From: Leucothrix arctica
GTDB lineage: Bacteria; Pseudomonadota; Gammaproteobacteria; Thiotrichales; Thiotrichaceae
Direction: 5' to 3'
Assembly: GCF_003172895.1 (NCBI RefSeq)
Contig: NZ_QGKL01000012.1
Location: 1 to 64,000, forward strand
DNA: 64,000 nucleotides
Below are positions 45,548 through 54,492 of this stretch, piece after piece. Under the pieces are notes generated by a model that worked only from the letters and a program-made list of their open reading frames with translations, did not search any database and was not told the origin of the DNA. Numbering within the stretch: position 1 is the first letter of the stretch; the number at the start of each line of letters is the position of its first letter. The translations under genes were made by a program, and so were the position numbers.

Positions 45548-47264
45548 CAGTAGCGCTGTTGATATCAAACTTTTCCATTGCAAAGCGGTGAAGAACATTA
45601 AGCTGCAAGTTCATGTTGATCGCATCAACTTTAAACTTCTTAAGCTCGTTCTTAGTCAATGACATGCTGTTAGGTAACTCAACAGTCAAAGGATTCGCTG
45701 GAATGTTATTTTTTCTGAACTCATAATGAAGGTGAGGGCCGGTCGCTAGACCTGTAGAGCCAACATAACCAATCACATCACCTTGAGCAACCACTTGGCC
45801 TTGCTTTAAGTTACTCTTGAACTTAGACAAGTGAGAGTAAAGTGTTGTGTAACCTTCACGGTGCTTCAGAATAATTGTGTTGCCGTAGCCACCCTTACGT
45901 CCTAAGAACTTAACGTCACCATCACCAGTAGCGATGATTGGCGTACCACGACGCGCTGCAAAGTCGGTACCTTTGTGGGCACGAATTTTATGCAGTACAG
46001 GATGGAAGCGTCCAGGATTAAAGTGTGAAGACACACGAGCGTGCTCAACTGGCGTACGAATAAACGCACGCTTCATTTCACGACCTTCTGGTGTGAAGAA
46101 GTCAGTCAAACCACGATCTGTTGTATGGCGAACGGTGCGGTGGATTTTACCTTTGTTGATAAACTCCGCAGCCAGTAAGTTTTGACTACCGACCAAGTCA
46201 CCGTCATGAAAAATAGTTTCGTAAACAACGGTTACTTGGTCACCGACCCGAACATCGTGTGAAAAATCGATATCCCAATCAAATACGCTCACGACTTGGC
46301 GAGTTATATTGCTAGGAACATTAACCTTTTTCCCATCTAGGAATAGGCCGTTCTTAACCGCAAATGTTGCACGCGCTTGACGTACTTCAAATACTTTTTC
46401 TTGCCACTCACCTTTGTAGCTGCCTTGACCGTCAGGTGTGATAACGAAAGAACGTTTGTTATCTGGTGTGAAAGCAAGTTGCTCAATTTCGCCGTTATGA
46501 GATTTTGCACGAACAATCGTGCCTAACTTCATATCTTTAAGGGCTTTAGCAATCAGTGCAATCTTCTTAACTTTGTTATGCAGACTCTTCTGCTTAACTT
46601 GGCTGAAAACATTGTAAGGATTGTCATAACGCTGAACAGTGTATGTATTCCAAACACTTTCTGTATTGATCAACTGGTGGCCTGTATACGTTTCTAACGC
46701 ATGAGGAGGCAGTTGAAGCTCTACAATGTCTTCAGCAACATCTGTCAACTCTGTGGTAGGTTGGTCAATAGCTACCGGCGTCAGAACGGTTGATGTTGTT
46801 TTAAGTTTACTAACACTCGCTAGTTGAACTTGAGGAGCCTTCTTTATATTTACTGTTGGAGAAATCTCTGTTTCAACGTTTGTAGCATTAGAGTTTAATG
46901 TGATTTCAAACAGGCCTGTCGCCGAATTTGGTAAAAATGACTGTAGCGGTACGTTACCTAGTGCTACTGAGCAACCAAATAAGACAAAAGCGCGTGTCGC
47001 CCATCGACCAGGGTTTTGCTCTTTTGAAGTTGTTTCTGCGTTCGTTGTAGTTAATGGGGCGTCAAAAGCAAGATCTTTGTCATCTTGGTCTTGAATGTCG
47101 AAACGTGCTAATACGTCATCCCAATTTTTATTATTTTTAACTGACGCTTCTTTAGTTCGAGAACTCAAGATTTGGAGCTCCATAAATGGTAAGAATGAAT
47201 CAACTGCATATGAATCACCGTCATGCCCCTCAGCATTCGGAATGGTTCTAACAACATTAGACAT
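45540..47264 (-). CDS. M23 family murein endopeptidase (MepM-like)
   Basis: A 574-residue protein with a cytoplasmic N-terminal stretch, one membrane helix near residues 88-108 (FVLFGCSVAL), an OapA/LysM-like middle (about 190-260) and a C-terminal LytM domain. Zinc motifs HKGTDFA and GPHLHYEF are intact, so it should cut peptidoglycan crosslinks. The roughly 85-residue N-terminal stretch before the membrane helix is longer than in E. coli MepM (440 residues in all). First gene of an operon with anmK. Confidence 0.88.
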   Translation of the reverse strand: MSNVVRTIPNAEGHDGDSYAVDSFLPFMELQILSSRTKEASVKNNKNWDDVLARFDIQDQDDKDLAFDAPLTTTNAETTSKEQNPGRWATRAFVLFGCSVALGNVPLQSFLPNSATGLFEITLNSNATNVETEISPTVNIKKAPQVQLASVSKLKTTSTVLTPVAIDQPTTELTDVAEDIVELQLPPHALETYTGHQLINTESVWNTYTVQRYDNPYNVFSQVKQKSLHNKVKKIALIAKALKDMKLGTIVRAKSHNGEIEQLAFTPDNKRSFVITPDGQGSYKGEWQEKVFEVRQARATFAVKNGLFLDGKKVNVPSNITRQVVSVFDWDIDFSHDVRVGDQVTVVYETIFHDGDLVGSQNLLAAEFINKGKIHRTVRHTTDRGLTDFFTPEGREMKRAFIRTPVEHARVSSHFNPGRFHPVLHKIRAHKGTDFAARRGTPIIATGDGDVKFLGRKGGYGNTIILKHREGYTTLYSHLSKFKSNLKQGQVVAQGDVIGYVGSTGLATGPHLHYEFRKNNIPANPLTVELPNSMSLTKNELKKFKVDAINMNLQLNVLHRFAMEKFDINSATGG

Positions 47265-47645
47265 AAAGTATTCATAGTATGTAATGTAATTGCAAGTTAA
47301 ACACTCTTTAAAAATATAAAAGTACTAGACAGAAACAAGCATGATTGGTTGCTGTTTTCGCCTACCCCCTACGAGCGGCTCAATAATACGGCCATGCGGA
47401 CAGGATGTAAACATTTAGCATGTTCGGGTGATTGCTTTGTAATCTGCTAGGTAATTAGTCATTATCTTATGTCTTATTGTTACTGTTTCTCAGGTTCATT
47501 TTATTCATGATAAGTATGAATAAAGTGAAAAACGTTCCAAATCTCAGGATTAGTGGTAGTGAAAAAATAGCATTTTTAGAACTTGTGGTTGTAACTTTAG
47601 CGCGTCATTATTCCGTAAATACATTATCAAAAAAGAGGTTGTTGA
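47265..47645. other. 381-base intergenic region without a convincing gene
   Basis: It lies between the divergent M23 peptidase and ABC permease genes and must hold both promoters. It is AT-rich, with one GC-richer patch near 47360-47410. A 66-residue frame at 47477-47677 runs into the permease start and has no recognisable motif. In many gammaproteobacteria tyrS lies at this junction; it is absent here. Confidence 0.5.
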
Positions 47646-48452
47646 GTGAGATCAGTCGCATTAATTGCTTGGTATGAGCTATATCGCTTATTTTTAACTA
47701 AACGTGGATTGTTGTCATTATTAGCATTCGCTTTAGTATGGTTTCTGATCTTACGCTATGCGATTTATGGTGCAGCTCAGTTTTTTAGTGTTGATCAAGT
47801 CGGGGGGATTATTGCTGGCTTATTTAATTCCAACATCATTAATAACCTCATGTCGTGGCAAGTCCCAGAAATTGCGATGTTCTGGGTAGTTATGTTGTAT
47901 TTACTACCGATATTTTGTGTGATGTTAGCGGCTGATCAAACCGCTTCTGATCGTGCAAGAGGTACGTTAAGAATATTGCACCTGCGTGCGAGTCGAGACG
48001 GTATCTTCTTTGGGCGCTTTATTGGTCAGCTGCTAGTGCTATTCTTTCTCATAATAATTGCGCTAGCGACTACATTAATACTAGTCATGATGAGAGATAG
48101 CACTCAGTTACTCCCAGCCTTGCGCTTGTCGGGCATCGTTTTAGTTAACCTCATGTTAGTGTTGTTGCCTTATACCGCCTTGATGGCTTGGGTTTCTTCA
48201 ATGGCGCGCTCTGCACGTCAGGCAACTACCTATGCCGTAATCATTTGGATTGTTTGTTCTATCTTAGCGGGTTGGTTATCGCGGCAGTTCCCTGAGTTGT
48301 GGGTGTTGGATATGGTATTACCCGGCTCCCAAGTTTCTTCTCTATTACAACTTTCAGGGTGGAATACTTTATCGTTGGCGCTGATCCCCATAGTGCAGAC
48401 GGTTATTTTATTATTCTTAGGTCGCATGATTATGCAACGGAGTGACTGGTGA
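47646..48452 (+). CDS. ABC-2 type transporter permease
   Basis: A 268-residue membrane protein with about six helices, of the ABC-2 type, NosY-like. A loop with DQTASDRARGTLRILHLR near residue 100 is the coupling-helix region typical of these permeases. The start is GTG at 47646 with AGAGG upstream. It overlaps the ATPase gene by four bases (GTGA), forming a two-gene exporter of unknown substrate. Confidence 0.88.
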   Translation: MRSVALIAWYELYRLFLTKRGLLSLLAFALVWFLILRYAIYGAAQFFSVDQVGGIIAGLFNSNIINNLMSWQVPEIAMFWVVMLYLLPIFCVMLAADQTASDRARGTLRILHLRASRDGIFFGRFIGQLLVLFFLIIIALATTLILVMMRDSTQLLPALRLSGIVLVNLMLVLLPYTALMAWVSSMARSARQATTYAVIIWIVCSILAGWLSRQFPELWVLDMVLPGSQVSSLLQLSGWNTLSLALIPIVQTVILLFLGRMIMQRSDW

Positions 48453-49360
48453 GCTTAATTGAATGTGACAATATTACGAAACGCTATGGCAGTACCTTGG
48501 CGTTGGACGGTGTAACGCTATCACTGGAAGCTGGCGCTCCTATAGCGTTGATCGGCCCGAATGGTGCAGGTAAAACAACACTCTTTAGTTTGCTGTGTGG
48601 CTTCTTACGCGCGAGTAGTGGTGATGTGAAAATCATGGGTTATTCAGCCAGTGATAGTCGCTTGCACGGTCGCTTAGCCGCACTACCGCAGGATGCAAAC
48701 CTTGACCCGCGTTTTACGGTCGGTCACCAGCTGACGATGCTCGCACGTTTACAAGGCATGTCGAGTGGCGTCGCTCATAAAGAAGTGCTGCGGGTATTAG
48801 ACAAAGTTGGCTTGCCTGAAGTGATAGTAAAGAAGCCTGAAGCGTTAAGTCATGGTATGCGTAAGCGTGTGATGTTGGCGCAGGCACTTATGGGTAGCCC
48901 TGAGTTGATACTATTAGATGAGCCTACGGCTGGGCTTGACCCACCCAATGTTAAAGTCATGCGGAGTCTGATTGCTGAGGCTGCAAATAATGCGACCTTT
49001 ATTATTAGTTCACATAACTTAGATGAGTTGGAGCGTGTCTGTAAGAGCGTGGTGCATCTAGAGCAGGGTAAGTTAAAAGGTGTGGTTGATATTGCTCAGT
49101 CTCGAAGCAGCGGTTACTACACGGTTGTCATGGCAGAGATGCCTGTTGCAGCAAACATTATAATAGCGTCATTGAAAAGCTTGCCTAGCGTTAATAACGT
49201 TACATTTAACGAGCCAAATCGTTTTGTCATTGAATATGATGCAGCCCAAGCAGGACTAGATTTAACCATTATGCAGTGCTTATCTGATAAGGGTTGGCCA
49301 TACCGTCAATTGGTTAATGGCCGAACCCTAGAAGATCAGTTGTACTTCGGATCAGAATAG
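48449..49360 (+). CDS. ABC transporter ATP-binding protein
   Basis: A 303-residue ATPase. Walker A is GPNGAGKTTL (about 34-43), the signature is LSHGM in place of LSGGQ, Walker B is LILLDEPTAGLDP and the switch His is in SSHNLDEL. A C-terminal extension (about 215-303) matches NatA/CcmA-like exporters. Partner permease is just upstream. The last nine bases overlap the end of the convergent SDR gene. Confidence 0.92.
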   Translation: MSLIECDNITKRYGSTLALDGVTLSLEAGAPIALIGPNGAGKTTLFSLLCGFLRASSGDVKIMGYSASDSRLHGRLAALPQDANLDPRFTVGHQLTMLARLQGMSSGVAHKEVLRVLDKVGLPEVIVKKPEALSHGMRKRVMLAQALMGSPELILLDEPTAGLDPPNVKVMRSLIAEAANNATFIISSHNLDELERVCKSVVHLEQGKLKGVVDIAQSRSSGYYTVVMAEMPVAANIIIASLKSLPSVNNVTFNEPNRFVIEYDAAQAGLDLTIMQCLSDKGWPYRQLVNGRTLEDQLYFGSE

Positions 49361-50143
49361 CGAGCTAGTCATACCGCCATCAACAACGAGTGTTGAGCCA
49401 GTGACATAGCTGGCTGAATCTGACAGCAAGAATACCGCGACATTGGCAAACTCTTCAGGCTCACCATAGCGGCCTGCAGGGATACTTTGCTTTGAAATCG
49501 CCGCCTGTTCTTCAGGGGTAATTCCTTTATTCGCTGCAGCCTTAGCATCCATACCTTGAACGCGAGGTGTGTCGATGCGGCCAGGAATAATGTTATTCAC
49601 GCGAATGTTTTCACCAGCAAGCTGCTTGGAAAGGCTTTTAACTAAGCTAGTCACACCAGAGCGCATTACATTAGACAGTATTAAGTTGCTGATCGGTTCT
49701 TTCACTGACGAAGAAGTTAGGGTCAATATAGAGCCGTAGCCTTGCTTGCGCATATGAGGAAGTACTTCACGTGCCATGCGTATTGCACTCATCAGTGTCA
49801 GGTTGAAAGCAGCATTCCATGCTTCATCATCAAAGTCGTCAAACTGTCCGGGAGGTGGGCCGCCTGCATTAATTAATATGCCTGCTGGGCTACCAAGGTC
49901 AGCAACCGTGCCATCCACCCAATTTTTTATATCATCGTTTTTGCTCGCATCGACTGTATATGCCTTAACAGTCGCGCCTGTTTTTTGCTGGATTGATTGT
50001 GCGGCAGCTTCGATAACATCAGTACGACGACTACAAATACTAACGATTGCACCTTCCATTGCACAACGCTCAGCAATGGCATAACCCATGCCTGAGCTAG
50101 CAGCTGCAACCATAATGACTTTATCTTTTAATTTTAAATCCAT
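49352..50143 (-). CDS. SDR-fold protein without the usual Tyr-Lys catalytic pair
   Basis: A 263-residue short-chain dehydrogenase/reductase-fold protein. The nucleotide loop AAASSGMGYAIA and the INAGGPPPG motif are present, and Ser143-145 supply the catalytic-serine position. Where YxxxK is expected, the sequence reads S157-N-V-M-R161, so Tyr and Lys are replaced by Ser and Arg. A subfamily with NAGGPPPG and SNxxR is known to me; its reaction is not. It could use another mechanism or be a binding protein. Often annotated as FabG-like, which may mislead. Confidence 0.82.
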   Translation of the reverse strand: MDLKLKDKVIMVAAASSGMGYAIAERCAMEGAIVSICSRRTDVIEAAAQSIQQKTGATVKAYTVDASKNDDIKNWVDGTVADLGSPAGILINAGGPPPGQFDDFDDEAWNAAFNLTLMSAIRMAREVLPHMRKQGYGSILTLTSSSVKEPISNLILSNVMRSGVTSLVKSLSKQLAGENIRVNNIIPGRIDTPRVQGMDAKAAANKGITPEEQAAISKQSIPAGRYGEPEEFANVAVFLLSDSASYVTGSTLVVDGGMTSSLF

Positions 50144-50394
50144 TCTGTATTTACCTTGATGACGTTATTGCGCGTTTATTACTTGGTTATCACGGAATTT
50201 TATGAAGAGTTGCAGTGTCATACGTAACGATCACTTTTTCAATATCCTTTATTACATTGCTGTTAAGTTTCCTTCACCTTTCGTCGACTTAAGCAAAGCT
50301 ATGATGAAATAAGTTAAAGTGTTTGAAACTAATAAAGTGTCGATGACGTATCTATAGATAATCATCAAATATAAACAAATCCGGAGTTATAATC

Positions 50395-50913
50395 ATGGAT
50401 AATGAAAATACAGTATCGAGAAGATCGTTTTTAAGAAATAGTTTACGTATGGCAGTCATCGGCGCAGGAAGTGTTGTAGTGGCTAGCGGTACGGTTCAGG
50501 CGGAGACTGGTGAAGTGTTTGAAGTCGTGAAAACAGATAAAGAGTGGAAAGCTCAATTGGGTAATGCAAGTTACCAAGTGCTTCGTCATGAAGACACTGA
50601 GCGTCCAGGTACGAGCCCACTACTGAGTGAAAAGCGCGAAGGTATTTTCCATTGCGCAGGTTGTGACCTAGCCGTTTATGATTCAAAAACAAAGTATGAA
50701 AGTGGAACAGGCTGGCCTAGTTTTTATGAGTCACTGCCTAATGCGGTAGGGACGCGTGAAGATCGCCGTTTGATTTTCTCAGTACGTACAGAAGTACATT
50801 GCCGTCGCTGTGGCGGTCACTTTGGTCATATCTTTGACGATGGTCCAAAGCCAACAGGTATGCGCCATTGCTTGAATGGATTGGCGCTAACATTTAAGCC
50901 TAAATCTGCTTAA
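50395..50913 (+). CDS. msrB: Tat-exported peptide-methionine (R)-S-oxide reductase
   Basis: A 172-residue MsrB with a twin-arginine leader (SRRSFLRNS, cleavage after VQA at 36). Zinc cysteines are C87, C90, C136 and C139, and the catalytic cysteine is Cys159 in RHCLNG. YESGTGWPSF is the substrate loop. It would repair oxidised methionine in the periplasm; most MsrB proteins are cytoplasmic. The electron donor is not encoded nearby. A terminator follows. Confidence 0.93.
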   Translation: MDNENTVSRRSFLRNSLRMAVIGAGSVVVASGTVQAETGEVFEVVKTDKEWKAQLGNASYQVLRHEDTERPGTSPLLSEKREGIFHCAGCDLAVYDSKTKYESGTGWPSFYESLPNAVGTREDRRLIFSVRTEVHCRRCGGHFGHIFDDGPKPTGMRHCLNGLALTFKPKSA

Positions 50914-50941
50914 AAAAGTTTAGATCCCTGCGTAGCTATGA

Positions 50942-50974
50942 AACAATGCCTCATTAAATGAGGCATTGTTTTTT
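50942..50974 (+). terminator. rho-independent terminator after msrB
   Basis: AACAATGCCTCAT and ATGAGGCATTGTT form a 13-base perfect stem with a three-base loop and a T-run. Confidence 0.93.
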
Positions 50975-50988
50975 GAGGCGTTAGCACG

Positions 50989-51543
50989 ATGGAAAAGAAA
51001 TTTATTACAGCGGGCGAGTTATTACGTGACTCATTCCGCTTAGCTGCACAAGTATACGAAGATGGTTTTCGCCCACAGTTTATTGTCGGTATTTGGCGCG
51101 GTGGTGCACCGATTGGTATTGCTGTGCAAGAGTACTTTGACTATAAAGAAGTCCATGCTGATCACATCGCTGTTCGTACTTCTTCTTACTACGGTATTGG
51201 CCAGCAGGCTAAAGAAATCCGAGTTCACGGTCTTCATTATCTCATCGAAAACGCGAATGCAGGCGATAGCTTGTTGATCGTTGATGATGTGTTTGATTCA
51301 GGTCGTAGTGTTGATGCGCTGATGAAAGAAATTTCTAAGCTGTCACGTTTGAATATGCCGGGTGATATTCGAATTGCTTGCCCTTGGTATAAGCCGTCTA
51401 ACAAGGCTGTGAGCATTACACCTGACTATTTTGTGCGTGAAAGTAACGAGTGGTTGGTGTTCCCGCATGAGTTATGTGGCATGGATAAAGAAGAAATCTT
51501 AAAAGGCCATCCCGAATTAGAAGAAATAGCAGACCTTTTCTAA
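50989..51543 (+). CDS. purine phosphoribosyltransferase-like protein
   Basis: A 184-residue type I phosphoribosyltransferase. The PRPP motif LLIVDDVFDSGRS (about 93-105) and the IVGIWRGGAPIG loop are clear. It resembles the hypoxanthine/xanthine salvage branch, but the hood region (WYKPSNKAVSITPDYFV) is close to that of archaeal/proteobacterial Hpt-like proteins of uncertain base preference. It begins 15 bases after the msrB terminator, so it must have its own promoter or read-through. Confidence 0.85.
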   Translation: MEKKFITAGELLRDSFRLAAQVYEDGFRPQFIVGIWRGGAPIGIAVQEYFDYKEVHADHIAVRTSSYYGIGQQAKEIRVHGLHYLIENANAGDSLLIVDDVFDSGRSVDALMKEISKLSRLNMPGDIRIACPWYKPSNKAVSITPDYFVRESNEWLVFPHELCGMDKEEILKGHPELEEIADLF

Positions 51544-51574
51544 GGCTGCTATTTCCAAGTCTCCACTCTAGTGC

Positions 51575-52171
51575 TTAGAGTGCCTCACGTATTCCTTCGG
51601 CGATTTCTGCAGCCGTTGATGCGTGAGGGCGAGAGGCAACGAACTTACCATCGCGGCCAATAATAAAGGTTGTCGATGTGTGATCAACTAAGTAGCTTAG
51701 TGCCGACTCACTATCTACCTTTGCAAAGTAGCTTCCGTATTGGCGAGCGACTTTCTGAATTTCTTCAGGCGTTCCTGTTATGCCGACAAAGTTCTTATGA
51801 AAATACTGTGCGTATTTCTTTAGGCGCTCACCATTGTCCCGCTCTGGGTCAACGCTAACAAAAAGACCGACAACATCCTCTTGCTCCTTTTCTGAAAGAC
51901 TTTTGATAGCAGAGCCAATAACCGCAAGTGACGTTGGGCATACATCTGGGCATGACGCATAACCAAAATACATAACAACCGCTTTCCCTCTATAGTCACT
52001 GAGTGATGCAGGCGTGCCACCTTTTTCATTTAGCGTGAAGTCACCACCAAACGTTTTACCTGCAATAGGTATCGGTTTACTTGGCTTTGAAGGGTCTGAT
52101 AAATATTGCTGTGCTACTACCAATCCACCGACAAACGCGATGATGGAAGCGAAAAAAAGGATCTGCTTCAT
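51575..52171 (-). CDS. SCO1/SenC family copper chaperone
   Basis: A 198-residue membrane-anchored thioredoxin-fold protein that inserts copper in cytochrome c oxidase. The signal anchor is residues 3-20, the copper motif is Cys74-PDV-Cys78 and the third ligand His164 is in VDHTSTTF; all are intact. The oxidase genes are not in the window. It is the canonical counterpart of the degenerate SCO-like protein at 29145. Confidence 0.92.
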   Translation of the reverse strand: MKQILFFASIIAFVGGLVVAQQYLSDPSKPSKPIPIAGKTFGGDFTLNEKGGTPASLSDYRGKAVVMYFGYASCPDVCPTSLAVIGSAIKSLSEKEQEDVVGLFVSVDPERDNGERLKKYAQYFHKNFVGITGTPEEIQKVARQYGSYFAKVDSESALSYLVDHTSTTFIIGRDGKFVASRPHASTAAEIAEGIREAL

Positions 52172-52247
52172 GGGGTCTTCCTGAATAACAAGTGCCCATG
52201 ATTATAGACCATAGGCACTAAGGGGCAAGAGCCCTGACTTTGAATAG

Positions 52248-53630
52248 TTAGGCTAAGTTTAGAGGTAGCTGCACAGTAACGCTTAAGCCACCGTTAGCAT
52301 TGTTTTTCGCCCAGACCTTACCTTGGTGAAGCTCGATAATGCGATGGGTAATTGCAAGGCCAACACCATTACTTCCTGTCTTTTCATTGCGCGAGGAGTC
52401 ACTTCTAAAGAAAGGCTCAAATAAGCGCTTCAAGTCAGTTTCAGGAACACCAGGGCCTTGGTCAATAATCTTCACTTCCATGATGTTTTGGAAGCATTGT
52501 GCTGTGATAGTGACCGTACTTGGATCAGCAGTGTAATACATGGCATTACGTAGAATGTTCTCTAGCGCACTGCTTAGGTAGTCATAGTCAGCATTGAGTG
52601 GTTTTAGATCTTTTGCGATATTAATGGCAATCGCCTTGTTAGTATCTTGGTACTCATACTGAGCATCATTGACGATCTCATTTAATAAATCACTTAGGTT
52701 TAGCGGGCTAAACACGAGCTCAGGCATGTCGTTGAGTCGGGTAAGGCGGAGAATAGTTTCGATCAAACTATCCAGTCTAAGCGTCTCTTGTTCAATGCGT
52801 GCAAGCTCATTACTTGTGCCTGTCTTTTGCTCGGCTAACGTGTTCGCCATTTGAATCCGCGCCAGTGGAGACCGTAACTCATGAGAAACATCACGTAATA
52901 ACTGGTGCTGACTTCTAGACGTATCATCCAGTCGCTGCGCCATACTATTAAAGTCTCTCCCTAGTTCACCAATCGCATCTTTTCTTTCGGCAACATCCAA
53001 GTCTACTCGCGCTGATAAATCCCGGTCGCCAAACGACTGCGTGGTACGACGTAAGCTACGAATAGGGCGGGTAATGTAATAACTGATGATCAAACTAGAC
53101 AGTAACAACGCAAGCAATGGAATGAGTATTGACGCATATCGCTTGATTTGAGGCTGCGGTAGTAGTTGATGCAATGCATTTTGACTGCGAACCATAACAG
53201 TATAAAGTTCACCGTTATCTGTCGTGACATCTTGAGTAAATTGAACACCAGCAAACGGTGATCTATTTCTGTTGGGTCTAGGGCTTCGCTTTTTTGCATT
53301 CTCATCTGAGTCATCGCGACGTTGGTTAAAACGACGGCGATTATTGCGCTGGATGAATTTTATTAAACCTGTTTCTGTAAACAGAACAATATTGTCTGAA
53401 TTAAATAAGGCAATAGAAGTGCCGCTATCTTTAAGTTCTGCACTGTATTTTTCAAGCGTATCATTTTTCCATGCCTCGACCACACGCTCAGCCAGCACTT
53501 CTGGTGCTTGCTGGGGAGTGATAATCACTTTCTCTTTTTCTAACCACAGCCTAGCACCCATGCCGGAAAGGTATAGGGTGAGGTTAACGGCAATCATTAA
53601 CCCTGCGATTTTTAAAAATAGGCGTGTCAT
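52248..53630 (-). CDS. cpxA: envelope-stress sensor histidine kinase, CpxA type
   Basis: A 460-residue kinase. Two membrane helices (about 7-25 and 166-186) enclose a periplasmic domain; then HAMP, HisKA with His250 in DVSHELRSPLAR, and a HATPase domain with DQGPGVP and NGVGLAI. The periplasmic domain has an unusual basic Arg/Asn-rich stretch at about 94-123. The kinase and HAMP parts are CpxA-like. Overlaps cpxR by ATGA. CpxP is not seen nearby. Confidence 0.87.
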   Translation of the reverse strand: MTRLFLKIAGLMIAVNLTLYLSGMGARLWLEKEKVIITPQQAPEVLAERVVEAWKNDTLEKYSAELKDSGTSIALFNSDNIVLFTETGLIKFIQRNNRRRFNQRRDDSDENAKKRSPRPNRNRSPFAGVQFTQDVTTDNGELYTVMVRSQNALHQLLPQPQIKRYASILIPLLALLLSSLIISYYITRPIRSLRRTTQSFGDRDLSARVDLDVAERKDAIGELGRDFNSMAQRLDDTSRSQHQLLRDVSHELRSPLARIQMANTLAEQKTGTSNELARIEQETLRLDSLIETILRLTRLNDMPELVFSPLNLSDLLNEIVNDAQYEYQDTNKAIAINIAKDLKPLNADYDYLSSALENILRNAMYYTADPSTVTITAQCFQNIMEVKIIDQGPGVPETDLKRLFEPFFRSDSSRNEKTGSNGVGLAITHRIIELHQGKVWAKNNANGGLSVTVQLPLNLA

Positions 53631-54331
53631 GTTTCATCTCTTTGGATGTGAAGCAAGTAGCCGCTGCCACGAACGGTTTGAATAGATAATACGTCTGACT
53701 CAGTCAGTTTTCTGCGTAGGTTGCTGATATGAACATCAATGCTTCGGTCATAAGCGCCTAGCTTGCGGCCCAGTACTTCTTCAGAAATTTGGTTCTTACT
53801 AATCAGCTCGTCAGGTGTCTGTACAAGCATTTGTAAAATATCGAACTCAGTTTGAGTCAAAACCAATGCAGTTTCTTTAATCGTCACTTGGCGGTTGTGC
53901 AGATTCATGTGGAGGTCACCAACAGACAGTTTATCCGTAGGTGTCGCTGGTTTCTTATCCGTCGTCGATGCACGTCTAAGGATAGCTTTGATGCGTGCCA
54001 GTAACTCACGAGGGTTACATGGCTTAGGCATATAGTCATCAGCACCAAGCTCCAACCCTAGGATGCGGTCAATATCATCCCCTCTAGCGGTTAGCATAAT
54101 CACTGGTGTTTCATTGTCGTTTTGACGCACAGCTTTGAGGACATCTAGGCCATCCATACGTGGCATCATGATGTCTAAAATGATCATGTCTTTTGGTGTT
54201 TTACTGGCAGCAAGTGCAGCTTCGCCGTCATTAACGACAGTAACTTGGTAATCTTCACCTTGCAGGTATTCGGCTAATAGTTCAGCGAGTACCGTATCGT
54301 CATCTGCTAATAAAATGTGAGCTTGTGCCAT
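53627..54331 (-). CDS. cpxR: OmpR-family response regulator, CpxR type
   Basis: A 234-residue regulator. The receiver has the acidic pair in LLADDDT, phospho-acceptor Asp53 (ILDIMMPRMDG) and Lys in MPKPCNPRELLARI; a winged-helix domain follows with LTQTEFDILQML and RSIDVHISNLRRKL. It is first in the cpxRA operon, and a GTAAA-N6-GTAAA site lies about 90 bases upstream, so autoregulation is likely. Confidence 0.9.
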   Translation of the reverse strand: MAQAHILLADDDTVLAELLAEYLQGEDYQVTVVNDGEAALAASKTPKDMIILDIMMPRMDGLDVLKAVRQNDNETPVIMLTARGDDIDRILGLELGADDYMPKPCNPRELLARIKAILRRASTTDKKPATPTDKLSVGDLHMNLHNRQVTIKETALVLTQTEFDILQMLVQTPDELISKNQISEEVLGRKLGAYDRSIDVHISNLRRKLTESDVLSIQTVRGSGYLLHIQRDET

Positions 54332-54418
54332 GAGTGAGCCTTCTTATTTCAGTGTTGGGCGCTAACTGCGCTTAGTATGTAAAAATAATAACGCAGTCTT
54401 AATGCAAGTGGTGGTATT

Positions 54419-54434
54419 TTTACGAAGTCTTTAC
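54419..54434 (-). promoter_or_regulatory. candidate CpxR box
   Basis: On the minus strand the sequence reads GTAAA, six bases, GTAAA. The CpxR consensus in E. coli is GTAAA-N5-GTAAA with some spacing tolerance. It lies between divergent cpxR (start 54331) and the 54493 gene and could act on either. Confidence 0.55.
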
Positions 54435-54492
54435 AAGAGAATGTATGTTATACAAGTCTCATAATCATGATTAATAAGAGCGCAAACAACAA

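Noticed and set aside
47477-47677. 66-residue frame before the ABC permease
   Set aside because: No motif, no ribosome site, and it overlaps the well-supported permease start by 32 bases in another frame.
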